From: Massilia rubra
GTDB taxonomy: Bacteria > Pseudomonadota > Gammaproteobacteria > Burkholderiales > Burkholderiaceae_D
DNA length: 64,000 nt
NCBI RefSeq assembly: GCF_011682065.1
Contig: NZ_VUYU01000004.1
Span: 62,001-126,000, forward strand
Direction of reading: 5' to 3'
In this document: piece after piece, positions 52,940 to 62,100 of the stretch
Layout of the letters: every line of letters starts with the position of its first letter
How positions within the stretch are numbered: position 1 is the stretch's first letter
Notes under the pieces: model-generated
Database searches by the model: none
Seen by the model: only the letters and a program-made list of their open reading frames with translations
What the model was told of the DNA's origin: nothing
Made by a program: the position numbers and the translations under genes

Positions 52940-55057
52940 TCAGAAGCGCCATGCCAGGCCGGCGCGCAGGGTGCGCATTTCGCCCGGATGGGTATGGATG
53001 TCGGCCACCGGCGCCGCTTCGCCCGGCAACTGCGATTCGTAGTAGTAATCGATGTCGCTGGCGCGGCGGTCGAGCAGGTTGAGCACTTCGAGGGTGAGCT
53101 TGAGGCGCGGTGTGAACCGGTAGCCGAGCTTCATGTTGAGCAAGGTGGACGACGGCGAACGCACGGAGTCGTCTTCCAGCAATGCACGCGGGCCGAAATA
53201 GCGCAGGCGCACGCCGCCCGACCACGCGCCGGCCACGCCCGAGACGCCGAGCGAAGCGGTGCGGCTGATCGAGCCGGGAATGAAGGCGCCGGCCGGATCG
53301 TGGTCGCGAAAGCGCGCGTGCGACCACGCCAGGTTGGCGTCGATGATCCAGTCCCTGGCGGGCGTGTAGAAATTGGCCAGTTCGATGCCGTGCCGCCGGC
53401 TCGGGCGGCCCGCTTCGGTGGTGCCGGCGTCGCCGATGAAGATCAGTTCGGAATCGAGGTCGAGCCGCCAGGCGGCGATGGTGGTCTGCATGCCCGGCAC
53501 CAGCCCGGCCAGCCGCATGCCGGCCTCTTTGCCGGTTGCGCGCACCAGCGGCGTGGCGCGCTCGATCGCCGCACCGTCGGCGTCCACCGCCAGTCCGGTT
53601 GTCGGATCGACGCTGCCGGTGACGCCGCGCGCGTCGTTGCTGTGAAAGCCCCGTCCCCAGTTCAGGTAGATCTCCGCATGTTTGCCCGCCGTGAAAATGG
53701 CGGTGAACTTGGGACTGGTGATGCGCGCATCGACCTTGCCGGAGTTGGCGGGCGTGTCGCTGTGCACGTCGAACGTGTAACGGTCGGCGCGCAAGCCGGC
53801 CACAGTACGCAGCCAGGGCGCCCAGACGGTGCTGTTGGACAGATACAGCGCGCCGCTACGCTCCTTGACGTCGTCTTCGCGCACCGTCGACAGGCGCTGG
53901 CGCGCCTGGCTCAGATACAGGCCGACCGGCGCCAGGTGATCGGCGCGCAGCTGGACGCCGAGCGCGGTCTCGGAAGCGAAAGGGCCGAGCGCATGGCGCC
54001 ATGTGCGCGCCGCGTTCAGGCCGAGAATGCGGCGCTTTTCGGATTGGTGGAACTGGTCGCCGTGTTCGGGGTCGCCGAGCATGTAGGTGAAGTCGCTGAA
54101 CAGGTCGAGCCGCGATGCGATGACGTAGGCATTGACCTTGCTGGCGCCGTCGCCGTACTGGCGGCTCCACTCGCCGGAGACGCTGTAGCGCGCGGTCTCG
54201 CCGCCGTCGGTCGGGGCCAGGGTGCCGTAGCGGCCGATCAAGCCGGCGGCGAGCGCGCGCTGCGGCACCTGGTCGGTCGAGGTCCAGGACGAACGCATCG
54301 CCATCGCCGTCACCCGGATCTCGTCATCGCCGGCCGCGCGGTGGTACGACAGCACGCCGTTGATGCGCTTGTAGTGTTCCGGCGTCTCCCAGGGACCATC
54401 CTGGCCCGCGCGTTCCAGGGCGTACAACAGCGTGCCGTCGGCCAGCGCGCTCGAGTTGGCCACCAGCGCGCGCTGGAAGCGATGCTGGCCCGCCTCCACG
54501 CTCAGCAAGCCTTGCTCCATCTGCCGCACGTAGTCGAACGCGGCTGCGCCGGCGGCCGAAAAGTCGCCTTCCTCGGCATAGTAAGTGCCTTTTTTGTACT
54601 GAATGGTGCTGACCAGCTCAGGAATCAGGAAGTTCAGGTCCGAATAGCCCTGGCCGTGCGCGTTGGTGGGCAGGTTGACCGGCATCCCCATCACGCTGGT
54701 GCGGAAATCGGTGCCGTGATCGAGATTGAAGCCACGCGCAAAATATTGATTGGCCTTGCCGTCGCCGGCGTGCTGGGTCACGATCAGGCCGGGCACCGCT
54801 TCGAGCAGCTCACCGGTGCGCAGCAAGGGACGGTTTTCGAGCTGCCGGGCGGTGACCGTGCCCTGGTTGGCCGAATCGGCGACGCCGAGCGGGATCAGGC
54901 TGGCGGACACGCGCACTTGCTGGACGGGGGAGGGGGCGTCGCCATCGACGGCGGCGTTGGCGGCGGCAGCGGTGGCGAAGGCGGGCAAGGCCGCCAGCAG
55001 CAGCGGCGACAGCAGGCGCAGCCCGCATTGCGACGGGGCAGGGGTGGTATTTTTCAC
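52940..55057 (-). CDS. TonB-dependent receptor, probably for cobalamin or a related corrinoid/cobalt
   Basis: The protein has 705 residues. Start is GTG 55057, with AGAGAG 5 nt upstream and a good signal peptide after it ('LLSPLLLAALPAFATAAAANA'). An ATG at 55348 in the same frame would read through the riboswitch, so it is rejected. The plug contains 'TVTARQLENRPLLRTGELLE', 'VPGLIVTQHAGDGKANQYF' and 'NLDHGTDFRTSVMGMPVNLP'; the barrel ends in 'RTLRAGLAWRF'. It resembles the OM receptor group often annotated as vitamin B12 or metal receptors, longer than classical BtuB. Control by a cobalamin riboswitch supports corrinoid or cobalt uptake. Confidence 0.88.
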   Translation of the reverse strand: MKNTTPAPSQCGLRLLSPLLLAALPAFATAAAANAAVDGDAPSPVQQVRVSASLIPLGVADSANQGTVTARQLENRPLLRTGELLEAVPGLIVTQHAGDGKANQYFARGFNLDHGTDFRTSVMGMPVNLPTNAHGQGYSDLNFLIPELVSTIQYKKGTYYAEEGDFSAAGAAAFDYVRQMEQGLLSVEAGQHRFQRALVANSSALADGTLLYALERAGQDGPWETPEHYKRINGVLSYHRAAGDDEIRVTAMAMRSSWTSTDQVPQRALAAGLIGRYGTLAPTDGGETARYSVSGEWSRQYGDGASKVNAYVIASRLDLFSDFTYMLGDPEHGDQFHQSEKRRILGLNAARTWRHALGPFASETALGVQLRADHLAPVGLYLSQARQRLSTVREDDVKERSGALYLSNSTVWAPWLRTVAGLRADRYTFDVHSDTPANSGKVDARITSPKFTAIFTAGKHAEIYLNWGRGFHSNDARGVTGSVDPTTGLAVDADGAAIERATPLVRATGKEAGMRLAGLVPGMQTTIAAWRLDLDSELIFIGDAGTTEAGRPSRRHGIELANFYTPARDWIIDANLAWSHARFRDHDPAGAFIPGSISRTASLGVSGVAGAWSGGVRLRYFGPRALLEDDSVRSPSSTLLNMKLGYRFTPRLKLTLEVLNLLDRRASDIDYYYESQLPGEAAPVADIHTHPGEMRTLRAGLAWRF

Positions 55058-55245
55058 GGGTACTCTCTGTAAAGACCGGACCGGCCGGCCTGTTTTTTGT
55101 ACGGCGCACATCCCCGTGCACCGAGAAAAAAGAAGCGGCGGCCGACGCAGGCGTGAGAGTCGATGGCGAGACGGGAGCGACGCCATTGCGCGCGCCCCCG
55201 GGGCGATCCACAAACACGGCAATTCCCGGCCGCTTGCTTCCATGC

Positions 55246-55430
55246 GTCCTGGCCGGTATCCGGGCTGACAGGTCAGATTGCCTCGCCTTCCCATGCCGGC
55301 GGCACAGTGGACCATGGAGACAACCGGCCGCGCATCGTTGGACGACATGCGGCGCCTGCTTTACCGTTGCGGGGACAGCACACGTTTGCCGCTGACATCA
55401 GCGCGTGTTTCCCGTTTAACTGCCGCCTTC
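55246..55430 (-). promoter_or_regulatory. Cobalamin riboswitch
   Basis: Reading the - strand, the region has the order of conserved cobalamin-riboswitch elements: AAACGGGAA near 55412, then GCTGTCCCCGCAACGGTAAA (55379-55360), then CCACTGTGCC and GGGAAGG (around 55300), then AGCCCGGATACCGGCC (55267-55252). It precedes the TonB receptor by about 190 nt. The spacer to the gene has a G/C-rich stretch followed by CTTCTTTTTTCTC near 55140-55125, which may be an expression-platform terminator. Binding of adenosylcobalamin normally turns such genes off. Confidence 0.9.
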
Positions 55431-55703
55431 AGAGCAAGGCCGCGAGCACCAAAACGTGGCAATCATACGGACTGCTGAGACATTTAGCAACATTTCCATG
55501 CACCACGGTCCGGCTTGCCAAATAGCATGGCGCGCTCCCTTGCGGCTGTATCTGACGAACAAGCAGATGGACGACCTGTGGCTGGCGATGCATTGGCGAG
55601 GGTAAGCGCACGCGCAAGGACTTGCGCCGCCGGGCGGGGGTTCAAAAGTAGCATATCGGCAAAATTTCACTGTTTCCGGCGCGCATAATCATTTATCATT
55701 CCA

Positions 55704-55726
55704 TTATTGAGAATACGTCTCATTCA
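55704..55726 (+). promoter_or_regulatory. Probable Fur box
   Basis: TGAGA (55708-55712) and TCTCA (55718-55722) form an inverted repeat inside ATTGAGAAT-ACG-TCTCATTC, which resembles Fur-type half-sites (GAGAAT/ATTCTC). It lies in an AT-rich stretch just before the ATG at 55738 of a PepSY-family iron operon. The remaining part of 55431-55737 shows only AT-rich stretches (55681-55705) that may contain the divergent promoters. Confidence 0.5.
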
Positions 55727-55737
55727 AGAGGTGGTAA

Positions 55738-55998
55738 ATGATCTGGATGTCCCTCGGCGCGGCCTTTCTGGCCGCGCTTGCTTTTTACCTGGCCTCGCCG
55801 CATCAGTCCCTGTGGGCGGCAGCGCCGCGGCGCCCGCTGCGCTGGCTGGCGCTGCCCTTGTGCACGGCGTCGGTGCTGGCCGCCAGCCATGGCTACGGCT
55901 TCTGGTGCGGCGTCTTTATCGCGCTGTCCGCCCTGATGCTGGCGCTGGTGGCGCTGCCTTACGTGAATGCCTGGAGCCGGGGGCGCCATGTGGGGTAA
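55738..55998 (+). CDS. DUF3325-like small membrane protein
   Basis: This 86-residue protein starts at ATG 55738 with GAGGTGG upstream. It has three hydrophobic helices (about 2-20, 35-50, 55-75). Size, helix pattern and position before a DUF3649-like and a PepSY protein match the DUF3325 gene of siderophore-uptake operons in beta- and gammaproteobacteria. The function of the family is not established; it is expected in the inner membrane. It overlaps the next start by 11 nt. A Fur-box-like element lies just upstream. Confidence 0.65.
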   Translation: MIWMSLGAAFLAALAFYLASPHQSLWAAAPRRPLRWLALPLCTASVLAASHGYGFWCGVFIALSALMLALVALPYVNAWSRGRHVG

Positions 55999-56257
55999 AT
56001 CGTTGGCCGCGGTATTCCTCGCGCCGCCGCTCGGCGTGGCGCTGGTGGGCTTGCTGGCCCTGCTGAGCGGCAACCAGCAGCGCGACACCCTGCCGATCCT
56101 GCTGATGTTCTTCCCGGTGTGGGTGGGGGCGATGGCGCTGGCCTATCATTTCAAGACCGCCCTGCGCGCCTGGTTGTGGATGGGTGGCGCCAGCCTGGCC
56201 GGGTTCGGCTTGATCCATGGACTCAAGGCTGCCGGCCTGCTGAGGATTGCGGCATGA
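55988..56257 (+). CDS. DUF3649-like small membrane protein
   Basis: This 89-residue protein starts at ATG 55988, inside the end of the preceding gene. It has three hydrophobic segments ('VFLAPPLGVALVGLLALL', 'ILLMFFPVWVGAMALAYHF', 'AWLWMGGASLAGFGLI'). It matches the size and place of DUF3649 proteins, which sit between DUF3325 and PepSY genes in iron-uptake operons. The stop overlaps the PepSY start (ATGA), so the three genes are coupled. No catalytic motif is seen. Confidence 0.65.
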   Translation: MWGKSLAAVFLAPPLGVALVGLLALLSGNQQRDTLPILLMFFPVWVGAMALAYHFKTALRAWLWMGGASLAGFGLIHGLKAAGLLRIAA

Positions 56258-57837
56258 AGTCATCCACGCTGAAAACCTACATCGCGGTGCATACCTGGGT
56301 TGGCCTGGTGGCCGGCTTTGCCCTGTTCATCGCCTTTTACGCCGGTGCGATCACCGTCTTCACCAAGCAATTGCATACCTGGGAGACGCCGTCGTCGGCG
56401 CGCGCGCCGATCGCGTCAGAGGCAGGCGCGCAAGCGCTGATCGACGCCGTGCTGCACCGGCACCCCCAAGCAAAAGCATCGTTCACGCTGCTCGTGCCCA
56501 ACGTGGATGAACCGCACCTGACGCTCGACTGGGACGAGCGCGACGCGAATGGCGGCCAGACCGAGCACAAGTTCCGCCTGGCGCCCGACGGCGCGCTGCT
56601 GGACCTGAAGCCGCAATCGGAGCTGTCGCATTTCCTGTATCGCCTGCACTACACGGCCGGGCTGCCGGCAAGCTGGGGCATTTATGTGCTGGGCCTGGTC
56701 TCCATCCTGTACGGCCTGGCGCTGGCCAGCGGCGTGGTGGCGTACGCGCCGCTGTTCCTCAAGGATTTGTTCGCACTGCGCGTCGGCAAAAACCTCAAGC
56801 GCATGTGGCAGGATGCGCATAATGTGATCGGCATCCTGTCGCTGCCGTTCCATATCGTGTTCGCCTGGAGCGGCGCGGTGCTGGCGCTGGGCGTGCTGCT
56901 GCTGGCCCCGTTCCAGTTCCTGGTTTTCGACGGCAAGCTGCTGCAATTGATCGAGCCCGATATTTCGGCCACGGCGCCGCTGAAGGCGGCCGGCGTGGCG
57001 GGGCCGCTGCTGCCCGCGGAGCAGTTGCTGGCGCGCGTACGCCAGGCGGCGCCGGGCATGCTGGTGACGCACGTGTACTATCAGCACGCGGGCGACGCCA
57101 ATGCCCATGTCATCGCGTACGGCGACATCGGACAGCGCACGCTGACCAGTTCCGCCGCCGTGGTGCTCAAGGCGGGCAGCGGCGCCGTGGTGCGCGTGAT
57201 GACGCCGCAGCAATATAGCCCCGGCACGACCTTCCTGCGCGGCCTGCAAACGCTGCATTTTGGGAATTTTGGTCATGCGGCGGTGCAGTGGGTGTATTTT
57301 GTGCTCGGACTGGCGGGCGCCTTCCTGTTCTACAGCGGAAACTTGCTGTGGATCGAAGCGCGCCGCAAGCGCCAGGCGCAGCGCCAGCCGCTGAGCGGGC
57401 GGCTGATGGCCCAGGCCACCTTGGGCGTGTGCCTGGGCTGCGTGGCGGGGGTGTCGGCGGTCTTCCTGGTCAATAAATTGTTCCCCGCCGCGCCGGGCGA
57501 GCTGCCGCTGTGGGAAGAGCGCGGCTATTACGCGGTGTTCCTGGCGTCCCTCGCATGGGCCTTCATCCGGCCGCCGGCGCGCGCGGCATGGGAGCTGCTG
57601 GCCTTGTGCGCCACGCTGACCCTGGCCATTCCGCTGGCGCAGTGGGCGGCGAGCGGCGTGCATCCGTTGCTGTCGCTGTGGCGCGGGCAATGGGTGGTGG
57701 TGAGCGTGAACGCGGTGGCGCTGGTCGCCGGCTGCGCATTCTGGAAAATGGGGCGGGCGGCCCTCAGGCGCGGCCGTCATGGCGATCCGCACAGCGTGTG
57801 GTCGCTGCGCGCCGTCGATGCGCCTGGCGCCGCTTGA
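56254..57837 (+). CDS. PepSY-associated transmembrane protein
   Basis: This 527-residue protein starts at ATG 56254, overlapping the preceding stop. The N-terminus has the PepSY_TM hallmark 'TYIAVHTWVGLVAGFALFIA'. A periplasmic part follows, then 'HNVIGILSLPFHIVFAWSGA', a second periplasmic part, and a cluster of C-terminal helices ('WVYFVLGLAGAFLFYSGNLL' onward) longer than in the paralogue at 48681. The His residues in the first helices are conserved in the family and may bind heme or metal. Its operon with DUF3325- and DUF3649-like proteins and a Fur-box-like site points to ferric-siderophore reduction or export-linked iron release. Confidence 0.85.
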   Translation: MKSSTLKTYIAVHTWVGLVAGFALFIAFYAGAITVFTKQLHTWETPSSARAPIASEAGAQALIDAVLHRHPQAKASFTLLVPNVDEPHLTLDWDERDANGGQTEHKFRLAPDGALLDLKPQSELSHFLYRLHYTAGLPASWGIYVLGLVSILYGLALASGVVAYAPLFLKDLFALRVGKNLKRMWQDAHNVIGILSLPFHIVFAWSGAVLALGVLLLAPFQFLVFDGKLLQLIEPDISATAPLKAAGVAGPLLPAEQLLARVRQAAPGMLVTHVYYQHAGDANAHVIAYGDIGQRTLTSSAAVVLKAGSGAVVRVMTPQQYSPGTTFLRGLQTLHFGNFGHAAVQWVYFVLGLAGAFLFYSGNLLWIEARRKRQAQRQPLSGRLMAQATLGVCLGCVAGVSAVFLVNKLFPAAPGELPLWEERGYYAVFLASLAWAFIRPPARAAWELLALCATLTLAIPLAQWAASGVHPLLSLWRGQWVVVSVNAVALVAGCAFWKMGRAALRRGRHGDPHSVWSLRAVDAPGAA

Positions 57838-57844
57838 CGGTGTT

Positions 57845-58151
57845 TCTATCACGTCGGACGTGTCCCGCATCGTTAACGAGACCGCCGCGCGGCGTGGTCG
57901 GCGCGGTCTGCCACGGGCCGGCGGCATTGCTGGGGGTTTAGCTGGCCGACGGCAAGGCGCTGCTGGCGGGGCGCCGCATGACCGCTTTCACCAACGAAGA
58001 AGAGCTCTTCCTGGTGAAGGATGCGCGCACGCGCTTTGGCTTCCTGCTCGAAGAGCGCGCCACGGCTGAAGGGGCGCGCTTCGTGGCCGGCCCCAAGTAC
58101 CTCGACAACACCATCGTCGACGGCCGCCTGGTCATGGGGCAGAACGCCTGA
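57845..58151 (+). pseudogene. Broken DJ-1/PfpI (type 1 glutamine amidotransferase-like) gene
   Basis: The C-terminal half of a DJ-1/PfpI family protein is recognisable: 'SDVSRIVNETAARR' in one frame, then, after a frame change near 57890, 'GVVGAVCHGPAALLGV' containing the nucleophile-elbow motif 'AVCHGPA'. An in-frame TAG follows (57939-57941), then 'LADGKALLAG', 'MTAFTNEEE' and 'NTIVDGRLVMGQNA' up to TGA 58151. The N-terminal half is absent. The frameshift, stop and truncation together mark it as dead. Confidence 0.8.
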
Positions 58152-58260
58152 CCGCTTTCGAACTGAACAAGTTCGGTGGCCAGGTCCAGCGCGAAGTCGC
58201 CGATGAATTGGGTGTATCGGCCACCTTGGTGAACTGCATGATGCGCGATGCCACGCTGCC

Positions 58261-58288
58261 CTGCGGCGCAGTGGGAATCGAACCCTTC
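58261..58288 (-). other. tRNA 3'-end-like sequence, possible attachment-site remnant
   Basis: On the - strand, GGGTTCGATTCCC followed by ACTGCGCCGCAG looks like the T-arm and acceptor end of a tRNA or tmRNA, but the T-stem pairs only in part and no D or anticodon arm precedes it. It lies about 105 nt beyond the 3' end of an integrase remnant on the same strand, the usual place for an att site left by element integration. Confidence 0.35.
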
Positions 58289-58392
58289 ATTTTTTGCATG
58301 TTTTCATAGCAGAGAGTGTTGATTATGAATCCCCGCGTGTCGTCCGCGTATCGTTCGTTTTCGGCGTGTCGTTCCAGTCGTACACGGGTTTC

Positions 58393-58560
58393 TACTGGCC
58401 CGACTCCTTGTTCGGCATCCATTTCCCGTAATGGCGGAACATCATCTCAACGTCGACGTGGCCCACCCGCTTTGTAGCCAATCACGGATTCTCTCCAGCG
58501 AACAGCATGCGTGAGGCATAGGTGTGCCGGTTCTGGTGTTCGTGCAGCATTGAAACGCAA
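58393..58560 (-). pseudogene. Tyrosine recombinase (phage integrase) C-terminal remnant
   Basis: On the - strand, 'HQNRHTYASRMLFAGENP' is followed by an in-frame TGA (58482-58484) where Trp is usual, then 'LATKRVGHVDVEMMFRHYGKW' and a stop at 58393-58395. These are the RHxxxS and GH...Y blocks of the catalytic domain. Upstream sequence is frame-shifted and not clearly integrase. The gene is non-functional. Confidence 0.75.
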
Positions 58561-58787
58561 TTGCCTACGTTCGGCGGGGGCGACATGATCGAGACCGCGG
58601 ACGCCACAGCAAGAGGAACGGACGAGGAGTTTTGACTGTGGCGATTCAGGCACCGTGCGATCGCCCAACTGCAGAAAGTCACAGCCGGCCGGCGCTTCGA
58701 CGTGGCGCTGGCCAAGGTCTCCGGCGCGCGCGCAACGACCTACGACGAGGCCATGCCGGCCGTGAACGTTATCCTGGAGTCGTTCCG

Positions 58788-58892
58788 ATGAGATACCTGC
58801 TGCCGACCCTGCTGACCCTGGCGCTGCTCACCGCCTGCGCCGCCGCGCCGCCGGTCGTGCAAGAGGTCAAGGTGCCAGTCTGCCGTCCATGA
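58788..58892 (+). CDS. Very small lipoprotein, Rz1/o-spanin-like
   Basis: ATG 58788 encodes 34 residues: 'MRYLLPTLLTLALLTAC', a lipobox Cys at position 17, then 'VQEVKVPVCRP'. A tiny lipoprotein ending in a V/P/K/C tail is the style of phage Rz1 outer spanins. The frame before it (about 58658-58791) ends with 'YDEAMPAVNVILESFR' overlapping this start and also looks phage-derived. It is probably prophage debris; expression is doubtful. The rest of 58893-59158 holds an open frame (58900-59178) without a recognisable family and seems to be debris too. Confidence 0.4.
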   Translation: MRYLLPTLLTLALLTACAAAPPVVQEVKVPVCRP

Positions 58893-59158
58893 TCGCGGGG
58901 TGCTTGTGAGCGATGCCGGGCCGCTGATTCTGGAGATGCACCGGATCGACGGCCCGGACAAGTCGCCCATGCAGATGATCAGTGCGGACCTCCTAACGCA
59001 CTATCGGCGCCAAGTAGCCGGCCGGGTAAGATTGATCGGGAACTGGTCGATGCAGTTAATCGTTTGCGATAAGGCAATGTTCGAATTAGTGAAATGGATA
59101 TTCTCGGCTTTCCTGCTGGCAATTGCCGCCGGCTTCTCCCGCAAAGGACAAGAAGACC

Positions 59159-62100
59159 ATGACCATGCCCAACGCTAGCCCGTTTCCGTCACTGATTCAG
59201 CTCGTCCGTTCCGCGTTGATGTTGCTACCGCTGGTTCATGGAACTGCCCGTGCAGAGAGTGCCCTGCCAGAAGGGACGCTGGGATGGACTGTTTACAAGC
59301 TAAGCAGCTGGATGAGCCCAACCGAATACGCATCAGATCCATTGACCGCATGTCAAAAAGGAGCGATGAATCATCTAAAAGAAAAGCTCGTGTCAATGCA
59401 GCCTTATACAGGCAGGCGCAACTATTTTAAGTGTTACTACAGGCTTGTTCCAAACGGTGGTGTTATGTGGTTAGGGGATACCGTGCTGAATTGCAAATAT
59501 GGCTACGGGACGTACGGACAGGGTTTCTGTCGCAAGATCAGGCAGGCTAAACCTGAGCCCTTGAAATGCGGAGAGGCAGCAGGAAACCCGGTTCAGTTTG
59601 CAAGCGGCTCTAAAGTTCAGTCCGAAACTGATCTTGATGGGGGAGGTAATGAGGCGCTGCAAGTTCGGCGCACCTACCGTAGCATGCGCAACAGCGGAAT
59701 CGGACAATCAGCAGGGGTGGGCTGGTCGTTTTCCTTCGAGCGGGCGTTCGACGCCCCAGTCTCACTTATGGGCAGGTCGTCTGTCGTCGGGGCGCTCGGC
59801 GATGGCAGCTATTTTGAGTTCCGGCGTCAGGACGACCGTACATACAAGTCCAGCTTCGACAAAAGCACAGTTTTGGAAGTGCAAGGCCCCGACGATTCCG
59901 TCTGGTTTTTGACAACGCGAGACGGCACGGTTGAACGCTACCTCCGAGATGGCGACGAGTTCAGACTCAGCAGCGTTCATAGCCGCAGCGGCATGGCGAC
60001 GCATTACACCTACGACGCTAAAAACAAACTCAGCAAGATTGTCGACACGAGCGGCCGTAGCTTGGCAATCGCATGGGAGGGTGACGTCATCGTGTCAATC
60101 GCCAGTGCGACCGGCAGCGTACGCTACGAATATGAGCAGACTGTCGTTGGTGACTACCCACCTATTGAAGGCATGGCCCGCCTGATCGGTGTGCACTATC
60201 TCGACCGCTCCGGTATGGAGATGTCATCGCGCGCATACCACTACGAAGACGCCAAAGACCGCTTCCTACTCACCGGAATTACCGATGAACATGGCAAGCG
60301 CTTTGCCACGTATGCATATGACGCGGACGTTCGGGCGGTACTATCGGAGCACGCCGGCGGTGCGCAACGTTACACATTCGCCTATCCCACCCCGGAAAAG
60401 CGGATTGTGACCGATGCGCTTGGCAGCAGTCGCAACATTACCGTCGCGTACGATTTTTTTAATGGCAAGAGCAAAATTACCGCCGAAAGCCAGCCTGCAG
60501 GCGCTGGCTGCGCAGCAAGTGCCAAGGCAACCACCTACACCGATAATGGCGACGTGGAAAGCCGTACCGACTTCAATGGAAACAAGACCTGCTTCATCAG
60601 TGATCCCATCCGTGGAACTGAACTAGCACGCACGACCGGACTGGCCAAAGATGCTACCTGCCTTGCGAGAATCGATAGCCCAACTCCGGCTGGCGCCCGT
60701 AAAACCAGTACACGCTGGCATCCGGACTGGCCGCTTGCCACCAGTATTGCCTCCCCAGGGCGCATGGACACGAAGATCTATAACGGCCAGCGCGACGCTG
60801 CGGGCAAGTTGGTGGAATGCGCTGGCGGCGCAGTGCTGCCCAATGGAAAACCGATAGTCGTCATTTGTCGTGCCAGCGTCCAGGCGACCAATGACAACAA
60901 TGGCGCACTTGGATTCGCGGCGGTGGGAACCGGCCCGGTTCAGGAGTGGCGCTACACCTACAATCCCAACGGGCAGCTGCTGACGAGTACCGGACCGGCC
61001 GATGCGAATGGCAAGACCGAATCGACCAGCATGACTTACTACTCGGACACGACCGCAAGCCACTCCCCTGGCGACCTTGCGAGTGTGCGCAACAGTGTTA
61101 GCGAGGTCACCAGTTACCTCGAATACAGCGAGGACGGCTTACCGACCAAAATTCAGCGTCCCACTGGACAGATTGTTGGGCTTGAATATGGCCCGCGCCA
61201 GCGCTTGGTGTCCAGCACCGTCCTCGCGACAAGTGGGCAAGCTGAAACCACGCGTTATGAATACGATATTGCGGGACAACTGATCCGTACAACTGCGCCC
61301 GACGGATCGGCGCTGGAGTACACGTACGATGACGCGCACCGCATGACCGGCTTGCGCGACCGTGCCGGCAACAGCATCAGCTTCACCCTCGATGCGATGG
61401 GCAATACCGTGCGCCAGGAAGTGAAAGACCCGAACGGCAAACTGGTGGCGCAAACCACGCGCGCCTTTGACGCGCTCAGCCGCCTGCAACGGGAACAGCG
61501 CAGTGCCAAAGACCCCGGCGCGCGCTTTGAATACGATGCCGCCGGCAACCTGACATCGAGTACCGATCCACTTGGTCGCGTCAGCAAGGGAACTTACGAC
61601 ACGTTTAATCGTCTGATCCAACAGGCGCTTCCTGCTGCGGATGCCACCGGCAAGCCGGCGACCATCGATTACGCGTACACGCCGCAGGATCAGCTTGCAT
61701 CCGTGCTCGATCCGCGGCGCTTGCAGACGCGCTACCTCTTCAACGGACTGGGGCAGCAGACGACGTTGATCAGTCCAGATACCGGCACTACGAGCACGCA
61801 GTTCGACGGCGCTGGGAACGTGATATCGAACGTCGACGCGGCCGGGCGCAAGACTGCCTATCGATACGACGCGGCGGGTCGCGTGACCGGTATCGGCGCT
61901 AGCACGTTTGAGTACGGCGCGGTCGGCACGCCCGCAGCGGGCCGCGTGACGGCAATGACGGATGAGGCTGGAAAAACGGTGTACGCCTACGATGGCATGG
62001 GGAGGCTCATCAGGACGGAGCAGACAAGCGGCCCGGCGGCCCGGCGCTTCGTGACCTCCTACACTTACGGCAGCGAAGGAAGTGCCCTTGGACACGCCAC

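Noticed and set aside
50279-55072. 1597-codon + strand frame opposite the TonB receptors
   Set aside because: Same GC artefact; it is antisense to two receptors and has no recognisable motif.
55058-55348. Longer N-terminus (ATG 55348) for the riboswitch-controlled receptor
   Set aside because: It would translate the cobalamin riboswitch itself; GTG 55057 has a ribosome site and is followed by a proper signal peptide.
58261-58288. Complete tRNA gene
   Set aside because: Only a T-arm/acceptor-like 3' part is present; no D-arm, anticodon arm or 5' acceptor strand can be found.
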